Positions 23,577 through 34,424 of a stretch of 64,000 nucleotides of DNA are shown in pieces; position 1 is the first letter of the stretch; the number at the start of each line of letters is the position of its first letter. The translations under genes were made by a program, and so were the position numbers. This DNA comes from Stromatinia cepivora (lineage: Eukaryota; Ascomycota; Leotiomycetes; Helotiales; Sclerotiniaceae): positions 744,001 to 808,000 of the forward strand of contig RCTD01000002.1 in NCBI GenBank assembly GCA_014898415.1, written 5' to 3'. The notes beneath the pieces are model-generated. The model worked only from the letters and a program-made list of their open reading frames with translations. It searched no databases and was not told where the DNA came from.

Positions 23577-24744
23577 ATCATGTTTCCTTCCCAGCCTCCT
23601 CAATCTGTATTATGATTTCCAGTATTGATCGAGAGAAAAGTCTGGATTTACGATAGAACGACTATATTCTTCCGTGCTTTGAGGGAGTATCCATTTTCTC
23701 CGATTTATTCTGGTAGAAGGATGTTATGATCTTGAGCTTTGGAAAACCTACGAAAGAAACGAAAATTATATCACGATTAATATCTGACTGATACTTCAGA
23801 CGCTATCAACGGATTTCGGTATCATAATTGAAGAAGTTAGTACTTACGTCAATTGAATCATATCACCTCCTTCATAACTCGTACAATTTCCAATCATTTC
23901 AGCCAAACATAGCATTCCACCAAATCATATCATCGAGTTGCGCATTGACGGATACCCACATCTTCTCCATACATCTGTACTCTGTACTCGATCATAGCCT
24001 CAATAACCTGTTCCTGAATCGCGCTCAACGAAATTTGCAATTGATTCAACAATTGTACGAGCATGAATATCTTCGACCTCATCGATATATTCACTAGGTT
24101 CTCCTCTCCTCTCCTAGCCAACTTTTACCAATTCCTTCAATTTCAAGAAGTGGTAATTCAGCTTGCGATTCAAGAAATACCATCCTCGAAATACCGAGGT
24201 GAATAACATCCTTGTGGTCAAGCTTATAATTCTCGACCTTCACAAACACCTAAGCTATAGAGCTCCCGACTTCGCTAAAAGGTCAAAAACTTTCAATTCG
24301 AGAAGGAGAAAAGATCTGAGATTCTATGTTCTGACTTTATTGTTTTGGCTTGGTTTATGATAGTTGAAGTGCTTTGCTTTAACCTACCCAGCCTTCTCTT
24401 TTTACCTCTTTCGTTTAAAAATAACCCACCATTCGTCCAACCTCTTAATATCTTATTCACACCGAATAGACAATCTTCAATAATCTTCAATTATCTTTCG
24501 ACTCTTGAAATTCACTTGTTTATTTTTCACCTTTGGTTCTCCTATTCAAACCCTTGAGGGTGCTTTGTCTGGACTTTCTGTCCTGTCGATTTTATGATAA
24601 CCAACAACTTGCAACAACAACAACCTCATCAATAAACCCAACACAAACCTCATACTTTTCTTCATTGCCCTCCATTTTTAACCTTTCACTATCTTGCACA
24701 GGGAGCGTTTGTCTAGTTTACCCGTTTTTCGGGCATTCCATTGA

Positions 24745-27039
24745 GCAGCGTTCGCCTTGTTTTCCTCTCACCCAGATTCAAAAACTACAGCAGAGCTGAC
24801 GCTCCCACCAAACTCCATATCTAACGACCGTCACGATACCCACGACCCTATTACACCTGCACCTGAACAGCGCCAGCGGCGAAGAACACTTCGAAGAACT
24901 CACATTGAAGCGACTTCTGCTGGGATCTCTCCTCCACCTCGAATAAGATTCGCCCGACGACAACCAAGTGAAGGCGATTTCACTCATGATTTCGAAGACG
25001 ATCCCGAAACTGAACCTCATCCAATAAGTGAGCATCCCTCTCCAGCAGCAGAAAAAAGTCCTTCTCATCCTCCACGTATCGATAAACATACTGCGAGTGC
25101 CATCCTTTATACCCTCGAAGAAGCATTGCGCCACCCTAATCCATTCACTCCAGATTATATTGAAGAAAACGCTTCAATGTCAGATTTGTTAGGCGGAGCT
25201 ACGGGCTCGGCTAACAATGCCGCTAGGCCAGCAGCTTCGGGTTCACCCCACATTCGTGGTCCTAGAGATATTATGAGAGATAGACAAGCTCGGGAAGCTC
25301 GGAAAGCATCTGAAGCATCGGAACAAAAAGCCAGAGCAGCCGAACAAAAAAGAAACGAAGAAGAATTAATGCGACAAGCAGAGAGAAGAGCAGCTGCTGG
25401 CGCTGCAGCACAAAGACTTGAAGAACGTGGTGAGGGACAACGAATTTCGGGCAATTCGCAAAGAATAGATCGAAGAGCTGGAGATCGAACAACCACTGGT
25501 GGGGAAAGTATTAAGCCAGTTGATCAACCGATTCAAAGACGTAGTACTTCGGCACGAGCTCCTGTAGGCCCAGAAGTCGCACCCCTCCGACTTCCAATGC
25601 AGTCATCAAAACCCACCGAGACTGGCGGTGCAAGCCAGCCAGGTTTACCCACTGGAGCCGCTCCAGCTCAACCTACACCATTAACCGTTCCAACGCGTGA
25701 AGGCCCAACTCGATCATCATTCCCTCATGCATTTGAGCGCTGGGAGACTCTCTCCGCACATTGGGAGGGTCTTACCAGTTTTTGGCTTCGTAGACTTGAA
25801 GAAAATTCCTCCGAGATTAATCGCGATCCATTATCACAACAACTGTCTCGACAAAATACCGATCTGTCAGCTGCTGGGGCAAATCTATTTCATGCCGTCG
25901 TCGAATTGCAACGCTTACGAGCTTCATCTGAGCGCAAATTTCAGCGGTGGTTTTTCGAGACAAGAGAACAAGAAGAACGTGCTACAGAGAACTTGGCAGT
26001 AATGGCTAAACAATTGGAGGATGAGCGCAACTCCAGAAGTCAGGCTATAAAGGAGGCTATTGAGGCGGACAGACGAAAGGATCACTCAGAGAAGGTTATC
26101 TCTGAGTTGAAGAGAGAGCTAGAGATCGCAAGAAGTGAGGCTCGCAGAGCTTGGGATGAACTTGGTCGTCGCGAGACGGAGGAACGCGAGCGAACGATCT
26201 CCTTACGAGAAGGTCAACCGACATTATTAGGTGGAGTCCAAGTCGTTCCAATGATTCAAGGCGTGCCGAGTCGACATGGAAGCACTGCCGTTAGGGATCT
26301 TCCACCAACGAGACAAGGAGGTCCTTCGGATTCCGGAAGCGGAAGTGTTCGCACAGGAGGCCGATTTGCAGATCCTGAGAGCCCAACCGGATCCAATGAT
26401 GTCTATCAACAATACCAACGCTCTCAACGTGCCGAACCCGCTGATCCATTCATCGAGAATGTTCGTCAACGTCGAGCTGCGGCAACGACATCTGCACCAT
26501 CCTCATCCGCTGGACCGCCATACATTCAAGCCCCAGCTGTACAGCCTGCATCACCAAGTACCTACTACCAACAACCAGAAGGTCGCCCAAGTAATCCAAG
26601 TACCCAAGCCGGCCGGACCGAGGGACAGTACGATGGATCAAATAGCGATGATGAATATGAGATTGATGAACAGGGCCGCTATGTTCTTGATGCCGCCGGC
26701 AACAGAATTAGATATTCCAATGACGTTTCTGACAGTGATACAGCTGAGTATGAGCATAGTCCTCGTCAACATCGTCAAGGCCGTGCTCCAATTACTGGGC
26801 CTCCAATCCCAATGTCTGGTGTCGAGTATGGACAAGGCCCAACAACAAGCACAGCCGGCAATCCAGCTTCTACTCCTGCTACTACAGTTGATTATTCAGG
26901 ATCCGGATATGGTGCAGGTGGTGCAGGTGTAGGTTGGGAGTCATTTCCTCGTCACCATCATCCAACTCGTCTCAGTGATGTTTTGGAAGAAGATGAGAGA
27001 AGTCGTACTAGTGCAAGCCAAGTCAGTCGACGCGAATAG
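24745..27039 (+). CDS. coiled-coil, disordered protein of unknown function; 5' end unresolved
   Basis: The reading frame is open from the stop at 24742-24744 to TAG at 27037-27039 (about 764 codons), but the first in-frame ATG is about 140 codons in. An upstream exon carrying the start is therefore likely; possible acceptors are CAG at 24747, 24774 or 24791. Visible parts: a basic N-terminal region (RQRRRTLRRTHIE); an Ala/Arg/Glu-rich helical stretch (about residues 165-225); a segment with evenly spaced aromatics (PHAFERWETLSAHWEGLTSF); a long coiled coil (about 365-475, with KQLEDERNSRSQ and KVISELKRELEIARSEA); and a Gln/Pro/Ser-rich tail with an acidic patch (NSDDEYEIDEQGRYVL). No family recognised. 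A structural or scaffold role is a guess. Confidence 0.75.
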   Translation, partial: AAFALFSSHPDSKTTAELTLPPNSISNDRHDTHDPITPAPEQRQRRRTLRRTHIEATSAGISPPPRIRFARRQPSEGDFTHDFEDDPETEPHPISEHPSPAAEKSPSHPPRIDKHTASAILYTLEEALRHPNPFTPDYIEENASMSDLLGGATGSANNAARPAASGSPHIRGPRDIMRDRQAREARKASEASEQKARAAEQKRNEEELMRQAERRAAAGAAAQRLEERGEGQRISGNSQRIDRRAGDRTTTGGESIKPVDQPIQRRSTSARAPVGPEVAPLRLPMQSSKPTETGGASQPGLPTGAAPAQPTPLTVPTREGPTRSSFPHAFERWETLSAHWEGLTSFWLRRLEENSSEINRDPLSQQLSRQNTDLSAAGANLFHAVVELQRLRASSERKFQRWFFETREQEERATENLAVMAKQLEDERNSRSQAIKEAIEADRRKDHSEKVISELKRELEIARSEARRAWDELGRRETEERERTISLREGQPTLLGGVQVVPMIQGVPSRHGSTAVRDLPPTRQGGPSDSGSGSVRTGGRFADPESPTGSNDVYQQYQRSQRAEPADPFIENVRQRRAAATTSAPSSSAGPPYIQAPAVQPASPSTYYQQPEGRPSNPSTQAGRTEGQYDGSNSDDEYEIDEQGRYVLDAAGNRIRYSNDVSDSDTAEYEHSPRQHRQGRAPITGPPIPMSGVEYGQGPTTSTAGNPASTPATTVDYSGSGYGAGGAGVGWESFPRHHHPTRLSDVLEEDERSRTSASQVSRRE

Positions 27040-27762
27040 ACATGATGATGATCATATTATTATGATCTCTCAGTGGCTTTCCGCCGAAGATCTATCATCA
27101 CATCATCGTTAGTCTGGTTTGCTGGATTATTATTTGGATTTATCTACTTGAGATGAATCAGTTAATTGAGATCATGAAATCCTTGGAAAGGATGCTCTAT
27201 GGGGTTCTTACTTCGCGGGAACGGCGTACTATTTTTGCTTTATTTATGTCCACTTTCCTATCTAATAGAATATCCCAGGAAAGAACGGATGAATTGATTC
27301 CCTGGTAACTGCATCATGCATGGAACTGGCGTTGCAAAGGAATTTTTGGTAAATTAATTTGAGCGAAGAAGGAGCATATTCATTCGATGCATCAAGCAAG
27401 AGGGAGGAGGACACCCCTTTTATGTACCTCTGTAAGATAGAGGAAGAAGCTGCATATAGTATTTACTAGGAGTTTAGAGCAGCAGAGATAAGTTAATAAT
27501 GAAAGGAAACTTAATACATTTTTGAAATGTCTTTTTGAAATATGATCTGAGACCTCGTAGCGAGGGGGTTGATCTTAGGAATTCAGATGGGAAATGATGC
27601 TGCTTTGACAGAAATAATTTATAATGGTTAGAAAAGTGACTAGCCTAAAGCAGCATCCCAAAGATGACCTAATCAATCTGAAGGTCAAAATATTAAGCAA
27701 GCATAAATCGGTTCATAATTATTCCCCCTCCACTATAATTCTATATTGTAACAAAAGCAATC
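27040..27762. other. intergenic region
   Basis: 3' flank of the coiled-coil gene and promoter of the Sco1 gene; no gene seen. Confidence 0.5.
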
Positions 27763-28907
27763 ATGTCAAAAGCTATACTACCTACCAGCAGAAATATCCT
27801 TTCTTCAATCTCGAGGACCAATGCGAATAATGCTAAAACTTTCGGGGTTCAATGCCAACGATTATCTACGATTTGCGCCGCGAGGCTTCCGAGAACCGTA
27901 CAGAATAAAGCTTGTTTAAATGGGTTGAATGTATCTGGAAGTCCTGGATTGAGAGATTTGGGGCTAAAGAGTGAGGGGATTGTCGGAAGGAGGGGCTATA
28001 AAACTGTGCAGGAACAGAGGTCGAGATATAGATCTGGGGTATGGATTTTCTTTCCCTTTCTCCTCCCCATGCCCTTTTCTGCGCATCTAGACATGAATTT
28101 CTATGCAGAGCACACACAGCATTGAGGAAGAATTAAAGCTAACGTACTGTCTCTGGAACAGCCTTTCTCATGGACAGCGGGAGTACTTTTTCTTGCGGCG
28201 GGTGCGGGGCTAATCTTCTATTTCCGATATGAAAAAGCGAGGATGGAGAGGAAGAGAGTAGCTGAGGCTGCAAAGGGTGTAGGAAGACCAAAGGTTGGCG
28301 GACCGTTTGAATTGGTAGATCATAAGGGAGGGAAGTTTAGTAGTGAGGATATGAAGGGAAAATATAGTTTGGTATGTTCTATCTCTCCTGGTATTTCTCC
28401 TATGGCGAGCGCATTGAGGGCAAAAGAACTCTTTGATATGTAGAGGAATTGTGCTGATAGACTGCATTGATATAGGTTTATTTCGGCTTCACCCATTGTC
28501 CCGATATCTGTCCAGAAGAACTCGACAAAATGGCCCAAATGATCGACTTAATCAACAACTCTCCCACACGCACCTCTTCCACCCCTTCACTCCTCCCAAT
28601 CTTCATCACATGCGACCCTGCCCGCGATACTCCGGCCGTGCTCGCCACTTACCTCGCGGAATTCCATCCTAGTATTATTGGGTTGACTGGTACATGGGAA
28701 CAAATCAAGGATATCTGTAAGAAATATCGGGTTTATTTTTCGACGCCAGAGGGTGTTCAGAAGGGACAGGATTATTTGGTCGATCATAGTATTTATTTTT
28801 ATTTGATGGATCCGGAGGGCGATTTTGTCGAGGCGATTGGGAGACAGCATAGTCCGGAACAGGCGGCGAGGATTATTGGGGAACATATTGGGGATTGGAA
28901 GAGGTGA
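27763..28907 (+). CDS. SCO1: Sco1/SenC mitochondrial copper chaperone
   Basis: Three exons, 27763-28038, 28162-28371 and 28476-28907, give 305 residues. The N-terminus is a long basic, Ser/Arg-rich mitochondrial presequence ending near GRRGYKTVQEQRSRYRSG. One membrane helix follows (about residues 96-116, WTAGVLFLAAGAGLIFYF), then the thioredoxin-like Sco domain. The copper site is present: CPDIC (Cys170 and Cys174) and His266 in LVDHSIYFYLMDP. Sco1 sits in the inner membrane, faces the intermembrane space and delivers copper to the CuA site of cytochrome c oxidase subunit 2. Both introns are phase 0, and intron 2 ends exactly before the conserved VYFGFTHCPDICP. It appears intact. Confidence 0.95.
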
Positions 28908-29422
28908 GGATGATATGACAGTATGAGTGTTGTGTATATGAAGGAGTGGGCGAGTAGATATCCATCAGAGAAGCAGATGATAGTTGGGCACTAAATGCCA
29001 TGTACAAGAAAATCTACAAGTGTAGGGAATATGAAAAGCCCAGCTCTAAATGTACTTCTATTGTAAAGTGATGGTCAAATCAATGTTTGAAATTGATGGC
29101 AAGTTGCTATGATATACACTTGAAAATCCATACATCGTATGATAGATGAGCTATCTTCCATTCTGGTGCTTTCCATCATGTTATACAACTACTTTTCCTA
29201 TCATCCAAATATCATGTGCAATTAATGACCTATATATTACGTCATATTGTTACTTCCAAGCTGTCAGTTACTTTTGAATGCACAGATGAGGAGAGATCAA
29301 TGAAGAGAATCTTGCACTCTGAATATTTCAATTGAGTCAAGGGCAATCAATAGACTACCATCCGAAATATGTCAAGATTTCCAACCCATATTTTACCCTT
29401 CAACACCACACCAAATGCCTAC
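28908..29422. other. intergenic region between convergent genes
   Basis: No gene or notable repeat is seen. Confidence 0.5.
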
Positions 29423-31119
29423 CTATACATTCGGAATCCACCCATCCTTCTTCATCTCATCAAAAATCTTCTCCATCTCCTCAATCGTATCAACCCTCTT
29501 CGTCCACCCCACCTTCCTCGCTTTCTCCATACTAACCGCACTTCCCCCTCCCCCGCATCCATCGCATGCACAAACGCATCCCACGTATACATCCTCAACA
29601 TATCTCCCCTCCCCCCATACCTCCCTACTATCTCCGACCATTTCTTCTCAATCCGCCTCACTTCCCCCATTAAATAATATCCCCTTTCCACCCTGGTCTC
29701 CACCCCAAAATACCTCCCAATCCCTTTTTACATATCTCGAAACGTCGTGACCGTATCATCCACTATATTAAATTTCTGATTCTGTACTTCCGAGGACTCA
29801 TTTAGTGCGATCCATTTGGCGAATTCGCCAATCACCCAGGATGTACTGAAACGTTGTCCCTTGTGCCATTTGCCATGGTATTCATCCTGTCCGCTGGGGA
29901 ATATGGCGGGTCGCGAGAGCAGTCGGCAGATGCTGAAGTAGATGGCGGCGGTGGTCGTCCAGTTTTGCAGGGATGAGGGGCTGTAGCCGGAGATCCAGAA
30001 GGGTATTGTTATGTTCCAGGTCCAGGGGTGGGAGGAGGAGAGCGAATAGAGGAAATCTTCTTGTGGGTAGTAGAAGTTGGGGACTGTGGGGGATGGTGGT
30101 TAGGATTTTAAGTGGGGAGTTTGGGCTGGGGGGATTTGAGGTTGGGAGGTATGTGAGGGAGGATGTGAGAGGATGGGGAAGTGGAATGCAGGATTGGATT
30201 AGGGAGGAGGCGTATGGATGGGTGGATGGGTAGAGGAAACTTACGTGAACGCGGATCGGTCACCTGGGGAGCATCTTCGGTTAGGGGCTCGGATGCCGGT
30301 GGGGAGGTAAGTAGACCATAGTGTTTCCCGCCCGTTTGGAGGATTACGCGGTGCACTGTTGTGATGTAATGTGATGTGATGGTTAGTTAGAACTTGGCTG
30401 GAAATGAAGCAGTTGCAGACAATCGGGAGATGTATAACAAAACATTGGGAAATAGAGAAGACATCATATACACCAGCCTTCAAAATCGACAAGTTCTATC
30501 ATATAACCCCCCCCAAAAACCAAAAAAACACATACGCGTATCCCTCGAAGTCAAATCAACAGCCGTAAGCACATTCGTAAAAAGCGGCACATTATTCCTC
30601 GTCATCTTCTCCAAATGATGCGCATTATCGTAATTGGTATGTATATATGCGTAGTGAAAAAAATGGGTGATGTCGGTGAGGTTTTGGGAGACGAGCGCTG
30701 ATGCGATTTCTCCTGTGGGGAGCGTGAGGTCGAGGGTGTGGTGCTTGATAAGGGGGGAGGAGGGGGTTGCGTTTGGGGAGGAGCGAGAGAGGGCGTGGAT
30801 TTGTGTCCTGATTTTTTTTGGGGGGTGGGGGGGGGTGGGGGGGGTTAGAGGGGGGAGGTTGGAGGGATGGGGGGACGAATACAAGGGAGGGGAAGGAAAA
30901 GGGACTGGGGGGGGAGGGAAAGGAGAAGGGAAAGAAAGGGATTTTTGATTGTGATTATATCATTGAAAAAATGTATCATTTAGGTATTGAATTGGACTAA
31001 ATTGTACTCACTCACCATATAGGATTCTTAGCAAGCTGTTTCAATGATGCAGAACCGGAAATACCATTTGTACCCGTGATGAGTGCTACTTTGGGAGTAT
31101 CGGCAGAATAAGATGACAT
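29423..31119 (-). pseudogene. PRISE-type short-chain reductase, disrupted
   Basis: Four exons fit: complement of 31016-31119, 30536-30807, 30245-30355 and 30083 downward. The start is ATG at 31119. Family marks are the Rossmann motif LITGTNGISGSASLKQ, HFFHYAYIHT, LQTGGKHYGLL (Lys and Tyr), NFYYPQEDFLY (second Tyr) and WTWNITIPFWISGYSP. This is the pattern of the progesterone-5-beta-reductase/iridoid-synthase-like (PRISE) NAD(P)H-dependent reductases of extended SDR type. Two breaks are seen. TAA lies in frame at 29728-29730, with matching protein sequence continuing directly after it (KGIGRYFGVETRV). A frame change occurs in a G-rich tract at about 29548-29565, after which a plausible family-like tail (RVDTIEEMEKIFDEMKKDG) reads in another frame to a stop at 29423. 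The core with all visible catalytic residues is intact, so a shortened product cannot be excluded. Introns carry long C/G homopolymers. Confidence 0.7.
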
Positions 31120-31692
31120 GATGGAAGAATTTGAATCGATTACGCTGTTTCGAATTGGCTGTTGGAAGGTTTTGGTTATGGGGATTGGGATTTAGGGTCG
31201 TTTGATATTGTGTGTATATATGAATTGAAAAAGGAAGGATTACAATCCCGTAGTAAAATTTCAAGGAGACATTTCAGCACAGTTCATAATAATACAAAAT
31301 GAGAATTATCCTCCAAACCTCCCCATTAAATATAAATCTTTACCTCCATTCCACACGATCAACGAGGTTGTGACATCATTACCGAATATCATACACAAAA
31401 GCGAGGATTATTGGCTAGCCTAGCACCCCTCCCTTATTGAAGAATTTCAGTCTCAGGAGGGGATAATGATAACTTTAGGAATTTGCTGTGCACAAAGCGG
31501 GGTGTGCATATGCAGGTCATTGAAATTGGGGAGATGTGATGAGGGAGGGGTAAAGAGGGAGGGGAACGATAAAGATGAATACCCGATGCTTGTATTTCCA
31601 TGGATAGTTACTAACGCCCATTATGTCTGCACTAATGCTTTACTGATTCCTCGCTTCGTTCCCCTCTATGTTTACAGTCATCTATCTTCATA
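31120..31692. other. intergenic region
   Basis: Promoter of the PRISE-type gene and 3' flank of the aspartic protease; an open frame overlapping it on the plus strand is not supported. Confidence 0.5.
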
Positions 31693-33339
31693 TCATACCA
31701 TCCCACCACTAAATATTAATCCGCCCATTACAACGAAACCGAGAACTCTCAAATTGATATTTCCTGATGTTGAAACAACTCCATCACTCTTTTTCGTTTG
31801 TGTAGCTTTAGCTGCACCAGAAGTACCTGAAGTCTGGCTCCCGCTACTGGTAGGTTTAGAGGCCACCGTTGTACTCGCACTCATACTAACACCGGTCAGA
31901 GCCGGAACACCTGGCTGTCCTGCTTTCAACTCGACGATATTCTCATCACTACCATTACTATCGAAGTTTGCCTGCGCGATTCCAATCTGATTGTGCTCCA
32001 AATCATAAACCACGTATGCACTCCTCAAAAACGTATCTCCAAGGAAGTAGTAGCCCGATACTCCCGTCTGTATTCCAAAAGCACATACATCGCCACTAAA
32101 TGGTAAATCTGGCATAGTAACATTAGGCCAAGGGGTATAAATGGGGTTTGAAAGCGGGAATACAAGTTCTGAAAGAGGAATTTTGATCGTAGCAGAGGTG
32201 GAGGATGATGAGAAGAGATAATTCATTGTCAAATCGGATGAAGTATTGAGAAGTGAACAGGGGAGGTATACATTGCCTGTAGAATTCGTATCGTCGTAGG
32301 CGTTAAAATATTTGAATATAACACTCGTCAAATCAGGCGGTAATGTAATAACCGAGGCTCCGGAATCCAAAAGTACGGCTTGGGGAGAGCTTGTAAAATT
32401 TGTAGTTTTGCCCTCTTGATCTGTAATACCCAGTCCAACAAGCTCAATTGCAAACAATGAGTAGAGAATCGAGCCATTCCAGTATGGTTGAGGTACTATA
32501 TCTATGCCAGTTAATTCACCAATGAATTTGCTAGTATCGATTGCGCCGAAGAGAATAGATCCGGTAGCGGAGTCGGCGGAATCGAGGTAGAGACTATAAG
32601 CCCTGGTGCTGATGAGTTTCTGGGAAACGAATTCGTCGATAATATTTGGGTATATGTTATTGGCGGCCACGTTGACGGAATAGCCAAGTCCTAATGTTCC
32701 GGTCCGTATATCTGTGGTGGAGGCGAGACCCATTTGAAGAGACTTGATGGTGGCATTGCCGAGGGTGAAATTGTCGGCTATGTAGGATCCTTTTGATTTA
32801 CTACCATCTAGGTATTCAATAACGAAGGTATCAGTTGTGATGTTCTGATTGATGGATGAAGAAATGTTTGGATTATCTGTGTCTTTATTTCAGTATATAT
32901 TCAATGTTCCCATTCTTGTTTCTGGAGTGTCACTTCCAACATGCAGAACGATAGAGCCCTGCAAGGTACTGGTGCAAAACCCATAGACGGAATACATACA
33001 TGGAGTACTGCAGGGAAGTTTCTCCGTCTTATTGATATCTTCCAATCCGGAACCAGTACATGAATTCGCAGTGTTGGCGATTAACCAAGTATCACTACTA
33101 CCCGTATCGACAAACAAATCGATGTCTTGAGGTGGGGTTCCAACTTTAACGGAGATCACATAGCTTGCTTGTGTCAAATCATTGGCAAGAGATCCTGGGA
33201 TTGAGGCGCGAGTTGAGAGATGGCGGTTGATAGAAGACTTCGAAAGATGAGTTTTTCGCGTAATGGGAATACGAACTTGAGCAAGCGTGACAGTGAGGAG
33301 CAAGAGAAAGATTATTGTGTGGTACATTGAGGAGGCCAT
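31693..33339 (-). CDS. GPI-type (yapsin-like) aspartic protease
   Basis: Two exons, complement of 31693-32876 and 32970-33339, give 517 residues. MASSMYHTIIFLLLLTVTLAQ is a signal peptide, followed by a short propeptide. The pepsin-fold active sites are VDTGSSDTWL (first Asp) and LLDSGASVITLPPDL (second Asp); the DSGA variant keeps the catalytic Asp-Ser-Gly. Disulphide cysteines flank CTGSG, CSTPC and GFC. The C-terminus is Ser/Thr/Gly-rich and ends in a hydrophobic tail (LRVLGFVVMGGLIFSGGMV), as in GPI-anchored fungal A1 proteases. The intron (GTACCT to ACACAG, 93 nt) is a multiple of three and contains an in-frame TGA at 32890-32892. Unspliced RNA would truncate the protein before the second Asp. 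Surface proteolysis or processing of wall proteins is the usual role. Confidence 0.9.
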
Positions 33340-34424
33340 GATGAATGTCGATGGTATGTATTATGTATGGTATATGGTATGGAGGAAATAAATAATAAAT
33401 AAACTCGAGGGTGGAAAAGTAAATATGAACACGGTACACTGCCGATTCACTACGCCAAAGAAAGTTGTCGTGACATTCTACCAGTGAATCAATCTCTCAC
33501 GACCAGCTCAGATTGTATTTATCTGAATCTTAAAAGAAAAGGAAACCCCAGGTTTCCTGTAACACCAAAAAATGGTTTGATTTCTCGAATCCAGTATGTG
33601 AATATAAGGCCAAAAACATGCCTATAGCAAAGAAGCAATAAAACACCCCCTCCCCCCCCCCCCCCAAAAAAATACATAGCACTCACTATTTACAATAAAA
33701 TAAATAGCAAAACAAAAGCGTGAGGTGAATCTGCAGCTCGGCTCTGTACCTTAATACTGCAGCATAGTTACATCGCTATTGGCAGGCAGGTTCCAAACCA
33801 TCGGTTACAAATTTCATTGCCCTGCCCCGAAATAACACAGCTATAGATGCAAAATGAATTGCGTGGCGTGGCTAGCATGAGAGAGGTATTTGTTCATTTG
33901 TCGCAGTAATTCAACATCGAAAGAAGAATAGGAATTCTCCATTCACTGTCAGTGTTGAATTTCGTGTCTGTTGTGTTTGTTGCTGCGCAAAAAGATTCAA
34001 AAGTTTAGATTATTTCGCGTTAGATGTCACGGGATTTCAAGAACTCGTTTTCATATTCCTTCTCCGATGCGTGGAATACAACTCCGAAAAGGATTAGAAT
34101 ACTCAGAATTTTCGATTTTGGCACTTCATCAAGCTGCCAAAACTTCTTAGACAATTTTTACTCAGTCGGGCTTTTTGGATCATCTTTTGGTGTATTAAAT
34201 GATAGGTTTGATTGAAATTAATTGCAATGGAGCTTAAACTATCCAACAGTTGAAAACAACCATATCCTGAATTTGAGCGGCGCAAAACATGAACACCTAA
34301 TCTGACCTAGCCAAGCTACATGAAACGCATCATTCACCAACACAACTACTGTCAGAAACTCAAAGTTCGGAACAAAACTATCATTCTCAGAACTACTCAC
34401 CATCGCATCCACACACAAGCTGCC
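33340..34424. other. intergenic region between divergent genes
   Basis: Promoter of the aspartic protease; a C-run followed by an A-run at about 33648-33671; no gene is supported. Confidence 0.5.

Larger units (their letters stand above)
21084..24744. other. long low-complexity intergenic region
   Basis: About 3.7 kb with strand-skewed, G/T- and purine-rich sequence to about 22.9 kb. It contains a G-run (about 21475-21490), an 82-bp tandem duplication, an (AT)n run at 23287-23308 and a CT-rich tract at 23528-23576. The right part should hold the promoter and an undetected 5' exon of the coiled-coil gene that follows. I find no supported gene. Confidence 0.5.

Noticed and set aside
23930..24121. 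Minus-strand frame with helical-looking sequence (SAIQEQVIEAMIEYRVQMYG)
   Set aside because: Other frames of the same DNA look equally protein-like, and no start, splice partner or neighbour supports it.
24533..24799. Plus-strand frame just upstream of the coiled-coil gene
   Set aside because: It uses a different frame from the gene, has low-complexity Thr/Ser/Phe content and probably lies in the leader or intron.
29333..29750. Plus-strand Pro/Ser-rich frames over the reductase pseudogene
   Set aside because: They are antisense to clearly SDR-like coding sequence and have low-complexity composition.
30667..31000. Gly-rich plus-strand frames
   Set aside because: They arise from G homopolymers in an intron of the minus-strand reductase gene.
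32880..32900. In-frame stop suggesting the aspartic protease is a pseudogene
   Set aside because: A 93-nt intron with proper ends removes the stop and joins matching protein sequence in the same phase.
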